64,000 nucleotides of DNA from Rhodanobacter fulvus Jip2 (GCF_000264315.1 NZ_AJXU01000007.1:62001-126000), one strand, 5' to 3'; shown: positions 1-8,627, counted from the stretch's first letter. The notes: generated by a model not told the origin, from the sequence alone. Program-made: numbers and translations.

Positions 1-76
1 GCAGGCAGCCGGCGTCGTCGGGCGTGACCGAGCGGCGGCGGATCAAATCACAGGTGAGATCGAATACGGCGGACAT
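1..76 (-). CDS. dapE: Succinyl-diaminopimelate desuccinylase, N-terminal 25 codons (partial)
   Basis: Reading the minus strand from the ATG at 76 gives 25 residues beginning MSAVFDLTCDL and continuing with IRRRSVTPDDAGC. This matches the DapE start, where the helix before the 'RRPSVTPDDAGC' signature opens the M20 metallopeptidase fold. DapE removes succinate from N-succinyl-LL-diaminopimelate in lysine and peptidoglycan synthesis. The rest of the gene lies beyond the left edge. dapD, three steps earlier in the same pathway, lies 1.8 kb upstream on the same strand, which supports the call. A GAGAG stretch just before the ATG is a modest ribosome-binding site. Confidence 0.85.
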   Translation of the reverse strand, partial: MSAVFDLTCDLIRRRSVTPDDAGCL

Positions 77-142
77 GCGCTCTCGCAGAGGCAGCGGGAA
101 AAAGGAAATCGCAGCATATCAAGCGTGCGACTCGACGTTGCC

Positions 143-1207
143 TCAGCCGGCCACCACCACGCCCAACACATGCCCCACCGCATAGGTGACTGCGGCGGCG
201 GCGGCGGTGATCGCGAACTGGCGTGCGATCGAAAACAGCATGCTGCGCCCGGTGAACAGCGAGGTGCCGATACCGATCAGGGCAAGCCCGGCGGCCGTGG
301 AGCAGGCGCTGGCAAGCAGCGCGGCCTGGCCGCCCAGGAAAAAGTACGGCGCCACCGGAAACAGCGCACCACAGGCGAACAGGCAGAACGATGAAATGGC
401 AGCGCCCCAGGCCGAGCCACCCAGTTCACTGGGGTCGATGCCAAGGTCCTCGCGCACCAGCATGTCCAGCGCCGCGCGCGGGGTTTCGGTGACGTGGCCG
501 GCCAGATGCGCGGCGGCGGCGGGGTCGAGCCCTTTCTCCCGATAGATGCCGGTGATGTGGCGCAAGCCGTCTTCCGGCGCCACCGCCAGCCGCTCGGCGC
601 GCTCGGTGATCTGCGCCTGGTAGAACTCGCGCGAGCTGTTGACCGAAAGCCATTCGCCCAGCGCCATCGAACAGGCACCGGCGACCAGGCCCGCCAGGCC
701 CGCCAGCAACACGGCGCGATCGCCGGACGCCGCGCCGGCCATGCCCATCACCAGGCTGACGTTCGAGACCAATCCGTCGTTGGCGCCCAGCACCGCCGCG
801 CGCAACGTGTTGCCGCTTTGCGGCCGGTCGCGCCGGCCATGCACGCCGTGCTCGTCCCGCGGAATGAAATGATCGCGATGACGGTTGCGGTCCACCGGCG
901 TGGATTCGTGGTCGGCATGTTCCAGCCGCACCACGGTGGGCATCACGAACTCGGTGCCGAAGCGACGCGCGAACGCGCTCAGGGCGCGAACACGCAAGCC
1001 GACGCGCGCCGGGGGCACCGTTTCGCCAAGCTCGCGCAGGCGCGCCTCCCAGAAACCGGCGTTGACGGTTTCGCCCTTGGCAATGCGTCGATACGCCCGC
1101 GCCAGCCTGGCGTCGGTGGCCAGCTCGGCCAGCCGTCCATACAGCGCGGCGTTGTCGCGCTCGATGCGCAGATTGTTGCGATAGCGCCGGACCCGGTGGG
1201 TGCTCAT
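143..1207 (-). CDS. VIT1/CCC1-family membrane protein with N-terminal ferritin-like segment
   Basis: The protein has 354 residues from the ATG at 1207; an earlier in-frame start at 1240 lies inside a hairpin and is less likely. Residues about 10-80 form a helical segment resembling the ferritin-like domain of MbfA-type proteins. After a polar, charged linker comes a membrane domain with the VIT1/CCC1 signature GANDGLVSNVSLVMG and a conserved ALGEWLSV segment, ending in several hydrophobic helices. Family members move Fe2+ or Mn2+ across membranes; in MbfA the ferritin-like domain feeds an iron exporter. Here the usual ExxH-type ligand region reads GETVNAGFW, so metal binding by the N-terminal part is doubtful. 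Direction of transport and metal are not readable from sequence. The gene sits between the yffB-like gene and dapE and is preceded by a hairpin array. Confidence 0.8.
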   Translation of the reverse strand: MSTHRVRRYRNNLRIERDNAALYGRLAELATDARLARAYRRIAKGETVNAGFWEARLRELGETVPPARVGLRVRALSAFARRFGTEFVMPTVVRLEHADHESTPVDRNRHRDHFIPRDEHGVHGRRDRPQSGNTLRAAVLGANDGLVSNVSLVMGMAGAASGDRAVLLAGLAGLVAGACSMALGEWLSVNSSREFYQAQITERAERLAVAPEDGLRHITGIYREKGLDPAAAAHLAGHVTETPRAALDMLVREDLGIDPSELGGSAWGAAISSFCLFACGALFPVAPYFFLGGQAALLASACSTAAGLALIGIGTSLFTGRSMLFSIARQFAITAAAAAVTYAVGHVLGVVVAG

Positions 1208-1228
1208 ATCCGTGGACTCAGAGTTTGT

Positions 1229-1369
1229 GAGGAAAACCACTTCCTGTGGTTTTCCTCTATCGCGCTTCCGGCACAGGCCCGGAAGCGCTCACGCGGACCC
1301 ATCACTTGCGTGATCGATCCGCGCCCGGCCATCGTGGCCGGGCTTCGAGGTTGAGAAAATCACAACCTC
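1229..1369. repeat. Array of five consecutive perfect inverted repeats
   Basis: Five hairpins follow one another with short spacers. Arms are 1229-1240/1246-1257 (12 bp, 5-nt loop), 1262-1271/1279-1288 (10 bp), 1301-1305/1310-1314 (5 bp), 1323-1330/1336-1343 (8 bp) and 1347-1353/1363-1369 (7 bp). The last touches the stop codon of the yffB-like gene at 1370, and the first ends 21 bp before the ATG of the VIT gene. Transcription from the minus strand would yield a highly folded RNA between the two genes. It could be a composite mobile repeat, a processing or termination region, or a structured leader. I cannot tell which from one copy. Confidence 0.8.
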
Positions 1370-1735
1370 TCAGCGACCAAACAGCTTCTTGAAGCCGTTG
1401 TCGCTGAAGCCCACGCTGACCGCGCCGTCGGCTTGCACGACCACGGGGCGGCGGATCAGCGCGGGGTATTCCTTCAGCAGCAAGGTCCACTCCGGATCGC
1501 TGCCGGGGTTCTTGCGCTGCGGCAGCAGGTTGCGCCAGGTGGTGGACGATTTGTTGACCAGCTTTTCCCAGCCACCGAGCTGCGCCGCCCACGCTTTCAA
1601 CGTGGCTGCCGGCACCGGGTTGGCGCGGTAGTCGATGAAGTCGTGGGCCACGTCGAAGCGGGCCAGCCAGTTGCGGGCCTTCTTGCAGGTATCGCAGTTG
1701 GGAAGGCCGTAAAGCGTCGGTTCGGTCACGCGCAA
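1370..1735 (-). CDS. Spx/ArsC-type thioredoxin-fold reductase, YffB-like
   Basis: A 121-residue protein of the ArsC/Spx/MgsR family. The N-terminus carries YGLPNCDTCKKARNWL with a CxxC pair (Cys15 and Cys18), the usual YffB pattern. The length matches the roughly 115-120 residues of YffB. The C-terminal half has the family's 'RRPVVV...VGFSDNGFKKLF' organisation. YffB proteins resemble glutathione-dependent arsenate reductases, but a physiological substrate is not established, so arsenate reduction should not be assumed. It lies downstream of dapD, and a YffB-like gene next to dap genes is frequent in gamma- and betaproteobacteria. The ATG at 1735 directly abuts a REP-type repeat at 1741. Confidence 0.85.
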   Translation of the reverse strand: MRVTEPTLYGLPNCDTCKKARNWLARFDVAHDFIDYRANPVPAATLKAWAAQLGGWEKLVNKSSTTWRNLLPQRKNPGSDPEWTLLLKEYPALIRRPVVVQADGAVSVGFSDNGFKKLFGR

Positions 1736-1740
1736 TTCCT

Positions 1741-1817
1741 GTAGGAGCGGCTTCAGCCGCGATGCTCTTGCCTTGGAGGTTTCAGAGCAGAAGCATCGCG
1801 ACTGAAGTCGCTCCCAC
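1741..1817. repeat. REP-type inverted pair (GGAGCGGCTTCAGCCGC family), copy 1
   Basis: Two REP-like arms face each other around a short spacer. The left arm contains gcggcttcagccgc; the right arm, in inverse orientation, contains gcgactgaagtcgc. Each arm is itself a six-pair hairpin with a TC/GA loop. The copy lies between dapD and the yffB-like gene. Similar pairs occur at 26551, 33023, 36630, 47306 and 51541. Confidence 0.9.
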
Positions 1818-1836
1818 CCATCCCCGGAGAATTTTG

Positions 1837-2661
1837 CTACAGCGCGCGCAGCAGCTCGTTGATGCCGGTCTTGCTGCGGGTTTTCTCGTCCACCTGCTTC
1901 ACGATGATGGCGGCGTAGAGGCTGTGGCTGCCGTCCTTGGCGGGAAGATTGCCGGCGACCACCACGCTGCCGGCGGGCACGCGGCCGTAGCTGGTTTCGC
2001 CGGTGGCGCGGTTGTAGATGCGGGTGGACTGGCCCAGGAACACGCCCATGCCGATCACACTGCCTTTTTCCACCACGAAGCCTTCGACGACTTCGGAGCG
2101 GGCGCCGATGAAGCAGTTGTCCTCGATGATGGTGGGGCCGGCCTGCAACGGCTCCAGCACGCCGCCGATGCCGACGCCGCCGGACAGGTGCACGCCCGCG
2201 CCGATCTGCGCGCAGGAGCCCACCGTGGCCCAGGTATCGACCATCGTGCCCGCACCCACGTGGGCGCCAATGTTGACGTAGCTGGGCATCAGCACGGCGT
2301 CTTTGGCGATGTGCGCGCCGCGGCGCACCAGCGCGCCGGGCACCACGCGGGCGCCCAGGTTCTGCAGTTCGGCGTCATTGCCATGGGCGAAGCGCAGCGG
2401 CACCTTGTCGAAGGCCTGCGCCGCGCCACCATCGACGACGTGGTTGCCGTTGATGCGGAAGTACAGCAGCACGGCTTTCTTGAGCCACTGGTTCACCGTC
2501 CAGCCGCCCTGGCCATCCGGCTCGGCCACGCGGCGCTCGCCCGATTCGAGCAGGTCGATGACCTGTTCGACGGCGGGGCGCAGCTGGTTTTCGATCTCGG
2601 TGGCGGTCAGTTCATTGCGACGCTCGAACGCGTCGTTGATCAGGGTTTCGATGGCTTGCAT
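1837..2661 (-). CDS. dapD: 2,3,4,5-tetrahydropyridine-2,6-dicarboxylate N-succinyltransferase
   Basis: The product (274 residues; E. coli DapD also has 274) transfers succinyl from succinyl-CoA to tetrahydrodipicolinate in the succinylase branch of lysine/diaminopimelate synthesis. The N-terminal helical part includes the substrate-binding stretch [20 protein letters not shown]. The middle is a left-handed beta-helix of hexapeptide repeats with the recognisable [23 protein letters not shown] and [12 protein letters not shown] segments. The ATG at 2661 gives the standard N-terminus [15 protein letters not shown]. The gene is preceded by glnD, 85 bp away on the same strand. The nearby dapE start shows this is a diaminopimelate locus. 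Confidence 0.97.
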   Translation of the reverse strand: MQAIETLINDAFERRNELTATEIENQLRPAVEQVIDLLESGERRVAEPDGQGGWTVNQWLKKAVLLYFRINGNHVVDGGAAQAFDKVPLRFAHGNDAELQNLGARVVPGALVRRGAHIAKDAVLMPSYVNIGAHVGAGTMVDTWATVGSCAQIGAGVHLSGGVGIGGVLEPLQAGPTIIEDNCFIGARSEVVEGFVVEKGSVIGMGVFLGQSTRIYNRATGETSYGRVPAGSVVVAGNLPAKDGSHSLYAAIIVKQVDEKTRSKTGINELLRAL

Positions 2662-2746
2662 GGGCTGGGGTTCGCTCGCGTATCTGGATGGCTAAACGCG
2701 CGGCCTGTCCACGGCCGCGCGATCGGACTGCCAAGGTTACAGGAAC

Positions 2747-5380
2747 TCAGTCTTTGGACGGCCCGATGCGTTCCAGCAACGCGTGCAGCAGGCGGTCGCG
2801 CAGCGCCGGGCCGAGTGGTGCGTTGTGGCGGTCGCTGAGCAGGAAGAAGTCCTCGACGCGCTCGCCGAAGGTAGCGATGCGCGCGTCATGCACCCGCGCG
2901 CCGGCATCCAGGATCACCTGCGCCACCGCCGCCAGCAGGCCGGGACGGTCGGTGCCGACCAGCGCCAGCTGGGTACGGTCGCCCGCATCGTCGAAGCTGA
3001 TCTTTGGCGCCGTCTGGAAGTGCCGCTGATGGCGCGACATACTGCGCTTGCTGGGCTGCACGCCGGTCGACAGGGTCAACGCACGTTGCAGGCGCTGCTG
3101 CAGCTCCTCGGCGCGCACGGTGTTGGCCGGCTGCTGGCTGTCCGCCTCCAGCAACAGGAAGGTATCCATCGCCATGCCCTTGGGCGAGCTGAGGATGCGC
3201 GCTTCCATCACCGAGAAACGCAGCCGGTCGAGCATCGCGGTGACGGAAGCGAACAGGCCGTCGCGGTCGGGCGTGCAGACGAACAATTCGGTACTGCCGC
3301 GCACCGACATCGGGTGCACGGCCACCAGCGGCATCACGCCGCCGGCACGCAGGATGGCCGCCGTCTGCCACGCGATCTGCTCGGGCCGGTGGCGCAGGAA
3401 GCTGAGCTGCGGGAAGTCCGCCCAGATGCGTTCCACGTCCGCTTCGGCCACGCCCTGGTCCATCAGCAGCGCCAGCGCATACTCCGCGCATTCCTGCACC
3501 CGTTCGCCGGCATCGCGCGGCAGGTCCACGTCGCGGCTCATGGCGTAGCGGGTGGCATGGTAGAGGTCGGCCAGCAGGCGATCCTTCCATGCGTTCCACA
3601 GCCGCGGGCTGGTGCCGATCACGTCGGCCACGGTGAGCAGGTACAACTGGCCCAGCCGTTCGCGGTTCTCCACCTTTTCGGCAAAACGCTGCACCACGTC
3701 GGGGTCGGTAATGTCCTGTCGCTGGGCGGTGGTGCTCATCAGCAGATGCCAGCGCACCAGCCAGGCCACGCGTTCGACGTCGCCGCGCGAAAGTCCCAGC
3801 CGCGTGCAGAAGGCGCGCGCCTCTTCCTCGCCCAATACCGAATGATCGCCGCCGCGACCCTTGGCGATGTCGTGCAGCAGCGCGGACAGCAACATGATTT
3901 CCGGCTTGGGCATGTCGGCCCAGATCTCGCAGCCCAGCGCGAAATCACGCTTCGCGGCGGGGTCGGCGAAGCGCGCCATGTTGCGCAGCACGCGCAGCGT
4001 GTGCTCGTCGACGGTGTAGACGTGGAACAGGTCGTACTGCATGCGGCCGAAGACCTTGCCGAACGCGGGCAGGATCGCCGCCAGCAGGCCGTGCCGGTTC
4101 ATCCGCCACAGCGCGTCCACCGCCGGCGCGCCCCGGCGCAGCAGACGCAGGAACGCGGCCAGCGCGTCGGGATCGGTGGCGAGCATCGCTTCGTGCACGG
4201 CGGTGGCGCGGTGGATGCGGCGCATGCTGTCGGCGCTGAAACCGACCACGCCGGGCAGATCCAGCCGCGCGATGAAAATCTCGATCAGGGCCGCCGGCCG
4301 ACGCATGAAAAGCTCGGGATCGCGCGCCGCCAGGCGCCGGCCATAACGCACGAAGTCCGCACCGACGGGTTCTTCGTCGCCGGCCGGCTCCAGCATTTCC
4401 ACGAAACGTTCGGCCACCTGCACCCCCAGCCGCTCCACCTGGCTGGCGGCGCGGTAGTAGCCCTGCATGAATTGCTCCACGCCCAGGTTTTTCTCGTGCT
4501 CGTCCTCGAACCCCAATCGCGCCGCCAGCGCGCGCTGGTAGTCGAACAGCAGCCGTTCCTCGGGCCGCCCCGCTTCCAGATGCAGCGCGTAGCGGTAGCG
4601 ACGCAGCGTGGTCTCCGCCTCGCACAGGCTGGTGCGCTCGGCCGGATCGAGCAGACCTTCGACCTGCATGTCCTCGAACCCGCCCGCATGCACCAGCCGG
4701 CGGCCCAGCCAGCGCAGCGAATCGAGCGTGCGCAGGCCGCCGGGGCCGTCCTTGATGTTGGGCTCCAGGTTGTAGGCGGTGTCGTCGTAGCGCGCATGGC
4801 GGGCGTCGCGCTCGGCCAGGCGCGCGGCCAGGTAATCCGCCGGGGGCCACAACTGCGGGTCGTCGATGATGGTGCGCAGCGTGGCGTCGAAGGCGGGGTC
4901 ACCCACCAGCCTTCGCGCATCCAGCAGGCTGGTGAATACCGTGGCATCGCTCGACGCCAGCTCGCGGCATTGCGACAGCTCGCGCACGGCGTGGCCCACT
5001 TTCAGGCCGATGTCCCACAGCGTGGCGAAGAACTGCTCCAGCGCGCGCAGCCGCGCTGGCGAGGGTGCGTCGACCAGCGCCAGCAGGTCCACATCCGAAT
5101 ACGGAAACAGCAAGCCGCGGCCGTAGCCGCCCACGGCGAACAGCGCCGCGTTGTCGACCTCGCCCAGGCAGGCCGTCCATACGTGGGCCACCATGCGATC
5201 CACCGATTCGCTGCGCCGGCGCGCCAGCACGCTGGCGTCGGCACCGTCGCGGAAAGCCACCGTGAGGCCGCGATCCACATCGCCCAGCAACTGCCGCAAG
5301 GCACGGCGGGCATCGCTGGAAACGCCCGAGCGCGGCACCGCCACGGGCAGGCGCGGCAACGGGGGAAGCACAACACTCAT
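2747..5380 (-). CDS. glnD: Bifunctional uridylyltransferase/uridylyl-removing enzyme (PII uridylyltransferase)
   Basis: GlnD senses glutamine and uridylylates or deuridylylates PII proteins, setting nitrogen control. I use the ATG at 5380 (877 residues; E. coli 890); an in-frame start at 5437 would add 19 residues of low-complexity sequence. The nucleotidyltransferase domain shows GGYGRGLLFPYSDVDLL (about residues 84-100). A GlnD-type central region follows. The HD hydrolase motif LLHDIAKGRGGDHS lies near residue 505. Two C-terminal ACT domains (about 690-760 and 800-870) are the glutamine-sensing part. All key motifs look intact. It sits between map and dapD on the same strand, and glnD next to map is widespread in gammaproteobacteria. 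Confidence 0.96.
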   Translation of the reverse strand: MSVVLPPLPRLPVAVPRSGVSSDARRALRQLLGDVDRGLTVAFRDGADASVLARRRSESVDRMVAHVWTACLGEVDNAALFAVGGYGRGLLFPYSDVDLLALVDAPSPARLRALEQFFATLWDIGLKVGHAVRELSQCRELASSDATVFTSLLDARRLVGDPAFDATLRTIIDDPQLWPPADYLAARLAERDARHARYDDTAYNLEPNIKDGPGGLRTLDSLRWLGRRLVHAGGFEDMQVEGLLDPAERTSLCEAETTLRRYRYALHLEAGRPEERLLFDYQRALAARLGFEDEHEKNLGVEQFMQGYYRAASQVERLGVQVAERFVEMLEPAGDEEPVGADFVRYGRRLAARDPELFMRRPAALIEIFIARLDLPGVVGFSADSMRRIHRATAVHEAMLATDPDALAAFLRLLRRGAPAVDALWRMNRHGLLAAILPAFGKVFGRMQYDLFHVYTVDEHTLRVLRNMARFADPAAKRDFALGCEIWADMPKPEIMLLSALLHDIAKGRGGDHSVLGEEEARAFCTRLGLSRGDVERVAWLVRWHLLMSTTAQRQDITDPDVVQRFAEKVENRERLGQLYLLTVADVIGTSPRLWNAWKDRLLADLYHATRYAMSRDVDLPRDAGERVQECAEYALALLMDQGVAEADVERIWADFPQLSFLRHRPEQIAWQTAAILRAGGVMPLVAVHPMSVRGSTELFVCTPDRDGLFASVTAMLDRLRFSVMEARILSSPKGMAMDTFLLLEADSQQPANTVRAEELQQRLQRALTLSTGVQPSKRSMSRHQRHFQTAPKISFDDAGDRTQLALVGTDRPGLLAAVAQVILDAGARVHDARIATFGERVEDFFLLSDRHNAPLGPALRDRLLHALLERIGPSKD

Positions 5381-5468
5381 CGGCGGGATCCGGGGCGACG
5401 GAGAAAGGTCACCAGTCTGCCACGCTACATCGGGCACAAGTGCAGCAGGCTGGCGACACCCGCTCTTC

Positions 5469-5506
5469 CGAATCCCGATTCCCTATTCCCGAATCCCGAA
5501 TCCCGG
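5469..5506. repeat. GAATCCC heptad-like repeat between map and glnD
   Basis: Five tandem units of the form (g)aatccc/gattccc lie in the 130 bp between map and glnD, just downstream of the map stop codon. The same family flanks the lpxA/lpxB junction at 19278 and 19411. No inverted partner is seen at this site, so it is a solo copy. Confidence 0.75.
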
Positions 5507-5510
5507 CTAC

Positions 5511-6275
5511 TCAGGCATCGGGCCAGGGCGTGAGGATCTCGAAGCCGTCGTCGGTGACGGCGATGGTGTGTTCCCACTGCGCCGACAGGGAATGATCCTT
5601 GGTCACCACGGTCCAGCCGTCCGGCAGCTGGCGGGTCTGCGCCTTGCCGGCGTTGATCATCGGCTCGATGGTGAAGGTCATGCCCTTCTTCAATTCCACG
5701 CCCGTGCCCGCCTTGCCGTAATGCAGCACCTGCGGTTCGTCGTGGTAGATCTTGCCGATGCCATGGCCGCAATACTCCTTGACCACGCTGAAGCCGGCAC
5801 CCTCGGCGTGCTGCTGGATGGCGTGCCCCACGTCGCCCAGGGTGGCGCCCGGGCGCACCACGCGGATGCCGCACATCATCGATTCGAACGCCGTGTCGAC
5901 CAGCCGCCTGGCCAGCACCGACGGCGTGCCGGCGATGTACATGCGGCTGGTGTCGCCGTGCCAGCCATCCTTGATCACGGTGACGTCGAGATTGATGATG
6001 TCGCCGTCCTTGAGAATCTTGCCCTCGTTCGGAATGCCATGGCAGATCACGTGGTTGACCGAGGTGCACAGCGTCTTGGGAAACCCGTGATAACCCACGT
6101 TGGCGGGAATCGCCTTCTGCACGTTGACGATGTGCTCGTAGGCGAGCCGGTCCAGTTCCTCGGTGCTGACGCCCGGCTTGACGTGCTCGACCAGCATCGC
6201 CAGCACTTCGGCGGCCAGCTTGCCGGCGACACGCATGCCTTCGAGGTCTTCGGGGGATTTCAGGGTGATGGCCAT
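5511..6275 (-). CDS. map: Methionine aminopeptidase, type I
   Basis: Removes the initiator methionine from nascent proteins. The ATG at 6275 gives 254 residues starting MAITLKSPEDLEGMRVAGKL, the usual bacterial type I start; a longer open frame upstream has no family similarity. Metal ligands are visible in the pita-bread fold: LDVTVIKDGWHGDTSRMY supplies two Asp, GHGIGKIYHDEP a His, TIEPMIN a Glu, and SAQWEHTIAVTDDG the last Glu. Map is divergent from rpsB, as in E. coli and many relatives, so the 316 bp between them hold promoters in both directions. Confidence 0.96.
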   Translation of the reverse strand: MAITLKSPEDLEGMRVAGKLAAEVLAMLVEHVKPGVSTEELDRLAYEHIVNVQKAIPANVGYHGFPKTLCTSVNHVICHGIPNEGKILKDGDIINLDVTVIKDGWHGDTSRMYIAGTPSVLARRLVDTAFESMMCGIRVVRPGATLGDVGHAIQQHAEGAGFSVVKEYCGHGIGKIYHDEPQVLHYGKAGTGVELKKGMTFTIEPMINAGKAQTRQLPDGWTVVTKDHSLSAQWEHTIAVTDDGFEILTPWPDA

Positions 6276-6323
6276 GGTTTCCACTTCAATCTGTGGCGAC
6301 GAAGCCCTCGGGAACCCGGTGAC

Positions 6324-6353
6324 TTGTCGCCATGCCGGCGCACCGGCTACAAT
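6324..6353 (+). promoter_or_regulatory. Candidate sigma-70 promoter of rpsB-tsf
   Basis: TTGTCG (6324-6329) and TACAAT (6348-6353) are separated by 18 bp. Transcription would start near 6360, giving a leader of about 230 nt before rpsB. It overlaps the region where the divergent map promoter must also lie. Confidence 0.6.
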
Positions 6354-6359
6354 TTCGGA

Positions 6360-6591
6360 GTTTTGCTGATCTGACGTAGCTGTTTTGGCAGCTGCCCAGC
6401 GCAAAGCGAACCGGGATTGTAACCCTCAGCGGTACAACACCCAAACCAACGCCACACACGTATCGGCACCGTCTTCGGGGTGCTGCGCCCTGCCCACTCA
6501 CAAACCGGGCAGTCGCGGTCGAAGTCGGGGATGCGTGGAGGTCCCAACCCCAGGTTCCCTTCAAGGGAGCCGCCAATCGGAGTAATACCCC
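6360..6591 (+). promoter_or_regulatory. Structured rpsB leader, candidate S2 autoregulatory region
   Basis: The 5' untranslated region of rpsB can fold into several short hairpins: 6466-6470 with 6479-6483 (GCACC/GGTGC), 6491-6495 with 6507-6511 (TGCCC/GGGCA) and 6553-6559 with 6565-6571 (GGTTCCC/GGGAGCC). The last lies just ahead of the ribosome-binding site (cggag, 6578-6582). In gammaproteobacteria ribosomal protein S2 represses its own operon through the rpsB leader. I infer the same role here; I did not match a consensus model. Nothing else is seen between map and rpsB. Confidence 0.5.
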
Positions 6592-7440
6592 ATGGCACAA
6601 GTCACCATGCGCCAGATGCTCGAAGCCGGCGTCCATTTCGGTCACCAGACCCGTTACTGGAACCCCAAGATGGCCCCGTACATCTTCGGCGCCCGCGGCA
6701 AGATCCACATCATCAACCTCGAAAAGACCCTGCCGCTGTTCACCGACGCGATGAACTTCCTGTCGGGCCTGGCGCAGAAGCGCGGCACCATCCTGTTCGT
6801 CGGCACCAAGCGTTCCGCCCGCGAGCCGTTGGCCGAAGAGGCTGCCCGCGCCGGCATGCCGTTCGTCACCTCGCGCTGGCTCGGCGGCATGCTGACCAAC
6901 TTCCGCACCGTGAAGCAGTCCGTTTCGCGCCTGAAGGAGCTGGAAGCAGCCGAGACCGACGGTTCGTTCGACAAGCTGGTCAAGCACGAAGTGCTGGCCC
7001 GTCGTCGCGAGCGCGAGAAGCTGCAGGCTTCGCTGGGCGGCATCAAGGACATGAACCGCCTGCCCGACGCGCTGTTCGTGATCGACATCGGCCACGAAGA
7101 CATCGCCGTGCAGGAAGCCAAGAAGCTGGGCATCCCGGTGATCGCCGTGGTCGACACCAACTACAACCCGGACCTGGTCGACTACGCCATCCCGGGCAAT
7201 GACGACGCCATCCGCGCGATCCAGCTGTACGCCCGCGCCGCTGCCGACTCCATCCTGGAAGGCAAGGCCGCCGCGCCGGCCGCCGCCCAGGGCGACGGCA
7301 ACGACTTCGTCGAACTGGACGAGGAAGGCAACCCGGTGGCCAAGGTCGACCGCCCGCGCCGCGAGGCGGCCCCGCGCAAGTCCGCGCCGCGCCGTGATGG
7401 TGGCCGTGGTTCGCGCGATGGCGCCCCTGCCGCCAGGTAA
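6592..7440 (+). CDS. rpsB: 30S ribosomal protein S2
   Basis: S2 joins the small subunit late and is needed for S1 binding. The product has 282 residues, longer than E. coli S2 (241), because of a C-terminal extension rich in Arg, Ala and Pro after about residue 225. The conserved core is clear: [20 protein letters not shown] at the N-terminus, [27 protein letters not shown] and [20 protein letters not shown]. The basic tail probably contacts rRNA. The gene opens the rpsB-tsf operon and is followed by a hairpin that may lower tsf readthrough. Confidence 0.98.
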   Translation: MAQVTMRQMLEAGVHFGHQTRYWNPKMAPYIFGARGKIHIINLEKTLPLFTDAMNFLSGLAQKRGTILFVGTKRSAREPLAEEAARAGMPFVTSRWLGGMLTNFRTVKQSVSRLKELEAAETDGSFDKLVKHEVLARRREREKLQASLGGIKDMNRLPDALFVIDIGHEDIAVQEAKKLGIPVIAVVDTNYNPDLVDYAIPGNDDAIRAIQLYARAAADSILEGKAAAPAAAQGDGNDFVELDEEGNPVAKVDRPRREAAPRKSAPRRDGGRGSRDGAPAAR

Positions 7441-7491
7441 GCGCGACGACGGCGGCTCGTCCCGCCGCTGCATCCGCCGCACGCGATAACC

Positions 7492-7520
7492 GCGCCGGGG
7501 CCTGCGTGCCCCGGCGCTTT
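7492..7520 (+). terminator. Intercistronic hairpin between rpsB and tsf
   Basis: Arms 7492-7501 and 7508-7517 form a perfect 10-bp GC-rich stem with a 6-nt loop, followed by only three T residues. This is better suited to partial attenuation or RNA stabilisation than full termination, since tsf has no obvious promoter of its own. Confidence 0.6.
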
Positions 7521-7540
7521 CAAGCATTAGAGGACAACCC

Positions 7541-8422
7541 ATGAGCACTATCTCCGCACAACTGGTCAAGGAGCTGCGCGAGCGGTCCGGCGCCGGCATG
7601 ATGGAATGCAAGAAGGCCCTGGTCGAGAACAACGGCGACATCGAAACCGCGATGGAATGGCTGCGCAAGTCCGGCCTGGCCAAGGCCGACAAGAAGGCCA
7701 GCCGCATCGCCGCCGAAGGCCGCATCGTGGCCGCCCAGACCACCGGCAAGGCCGTGCTGGTCGAAGTGAATTGCGAAACCGATTTCGTTGGCAAGGACGC
7801 GAGCTTCCTGAAGTTCAGCGACGCCGTAGCCGACGTGGCGCTGAACTCCAACGCCGCCGACATCGACGCGCTGAAGGCTGCCGCCTATCCGGGCGGCGGC
7901 ACGGTCGAAGATGCCGCCAAGACCCTGATCGCCACCATCGGCGAGAAGATCGACGTGCGCCGCCTGGCGCGCGTCGAGAACGACGGCACGATCGGCAGCT
8001 ACATCCACGGCGGCCGCATCGGCGTGCTGGTGGCGCTCAAGGGCGGTTCCGAGGAACTGGCCAAGGGCATCGCCATGCATGTGGCGGCGATGAATCCTGC
8101 CTATGTTCGCGCCGATGACGTCCCGGCCGATTTCCTGGCCAAGGAAAAGGACATCGCGCTGAGCCAGATGTCCGACAAGGAAAAGGCCAAGCCGGCCGAA
8201 ATCCTGGAAAAGATCGTGGCCGGCAAGGTCAACAAGATCATCTCCGAGGTCACCCTGCTGGGCCAGCCGTACGTGCTGGACACCAACGTGACCGTCGCCG
8301 ACGCGCTGAAGAAGGAAGGCGCCGACGTGATCTCCGTTGCCCGCCTGGCGGTCGGCGAAGGCATCGAGAAGGCGACCGAGGATTTTGCTGCTGAAGTGAT
8401 GAAGCAGGCCGGTCTGGCGTAA
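7541..8422 (+). CDS. tsf: Translation elongation factor Ts
   Basis: EF-Ts exchanges GDP for GTP on EF-Tu. The protein has 293 residues (E. coli 283). The N-terminal UBA-like domain begins [20 protein letters not shown] and continues with MECKKALVE, followed by the [10 protein letters not shown] motif of the core domain and the DVRRLARVE segment. The C-terminal end carries [13 protein letters not shown]. The start ATG at 7541 has an AGAGGA ribosome-binding site. A strong terminator follows, so rpsB-tsf form a closed two-gene operon. Confidence 0.98.
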   Translation: MSTISAQLVKELRERSGAGMMECKKALVENNGDIETAMEWLRKSGLAKADKKASRIAAEGRIVAAQTTGKAVLVEVNCETDFVGKDASFLKFSDAVADVALNSNAADIDALKAAAYPGGGTVEDAAKTLIATIGEKIDVRRLARVENDGTIGSYIHGGRIGVLVALKGGSEELAKGIAMHVAAMNPAYVRADDVPADFLAKEKDIALSQMSDKEKAKPAEILEKIVAGKVNKIISEVTLLGQPYVLDTNVTVADALKKEGADVISVARLAVGEGIEKATEDFAAEVMKQAGLA

Positions 8423-8446
8423 TCGCCGGCCCTAACTGCTGAAAGC

Positions 8447-8476
8447 AAAAAGGCCGCGGGAAACCGCGGCCTTTTT
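8447..8476 (+). terminator. Rho-independent terminator after tsf
   Basis: The stem GGCCGCGG/CCGCGGCC (8452-8459 with 8464-8471) encloses a GAAA loop and is flanked by AAAAA and TTTTT. It is a textbook terminator that works in both directions. Confidence 0.93.
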
Positions 8477-8490
8477 CGTTGGCGAGAAGC

Positions 8491-8627
8491 TCTGCTCCTC
8501 CCCTGCTTGCCCCAAAGGACTTCCTTCGGTCGCAGGGAGTCCTTCAGGTGAGGGGATAAAGCTTTGGGCTTACCCGATCAAGAGCACCACCCCCCAACCC
8601 TCCCCTGCTGCGCAGGGGAGGGAGAAA
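8491..8627. repeat. CTCCCCTGC/GCAGGGGAG inverted repeat element, copy 1
   Basis: A left unit ctcctcccctgcttgc (8495-8510) and a right unit ccaaccctcccctgctgcgcaggggaggga bracket about 80 bp. Between them is a separate hairpin with arms AAGGACT (8515-8521) and AGTCCTT (8538-8544). Other copies are at 24932, 30599 and 49771. The element fills most of the 305 bp between tsf and pyrH; the rest holds the tsf terminator and the pyrH promoter. Confidence 0.8.

Noticed and set aside
2783-5533. Very long open frame opposite glnD (also opposite dnaE at 21323-24310 and bamA at 14375-16993)
   Set aside because: These frames mirror the codon bias of G+C-rich genes on the other strand. Their translations are rich in His, Gln, Arg and Val runs and match no family.
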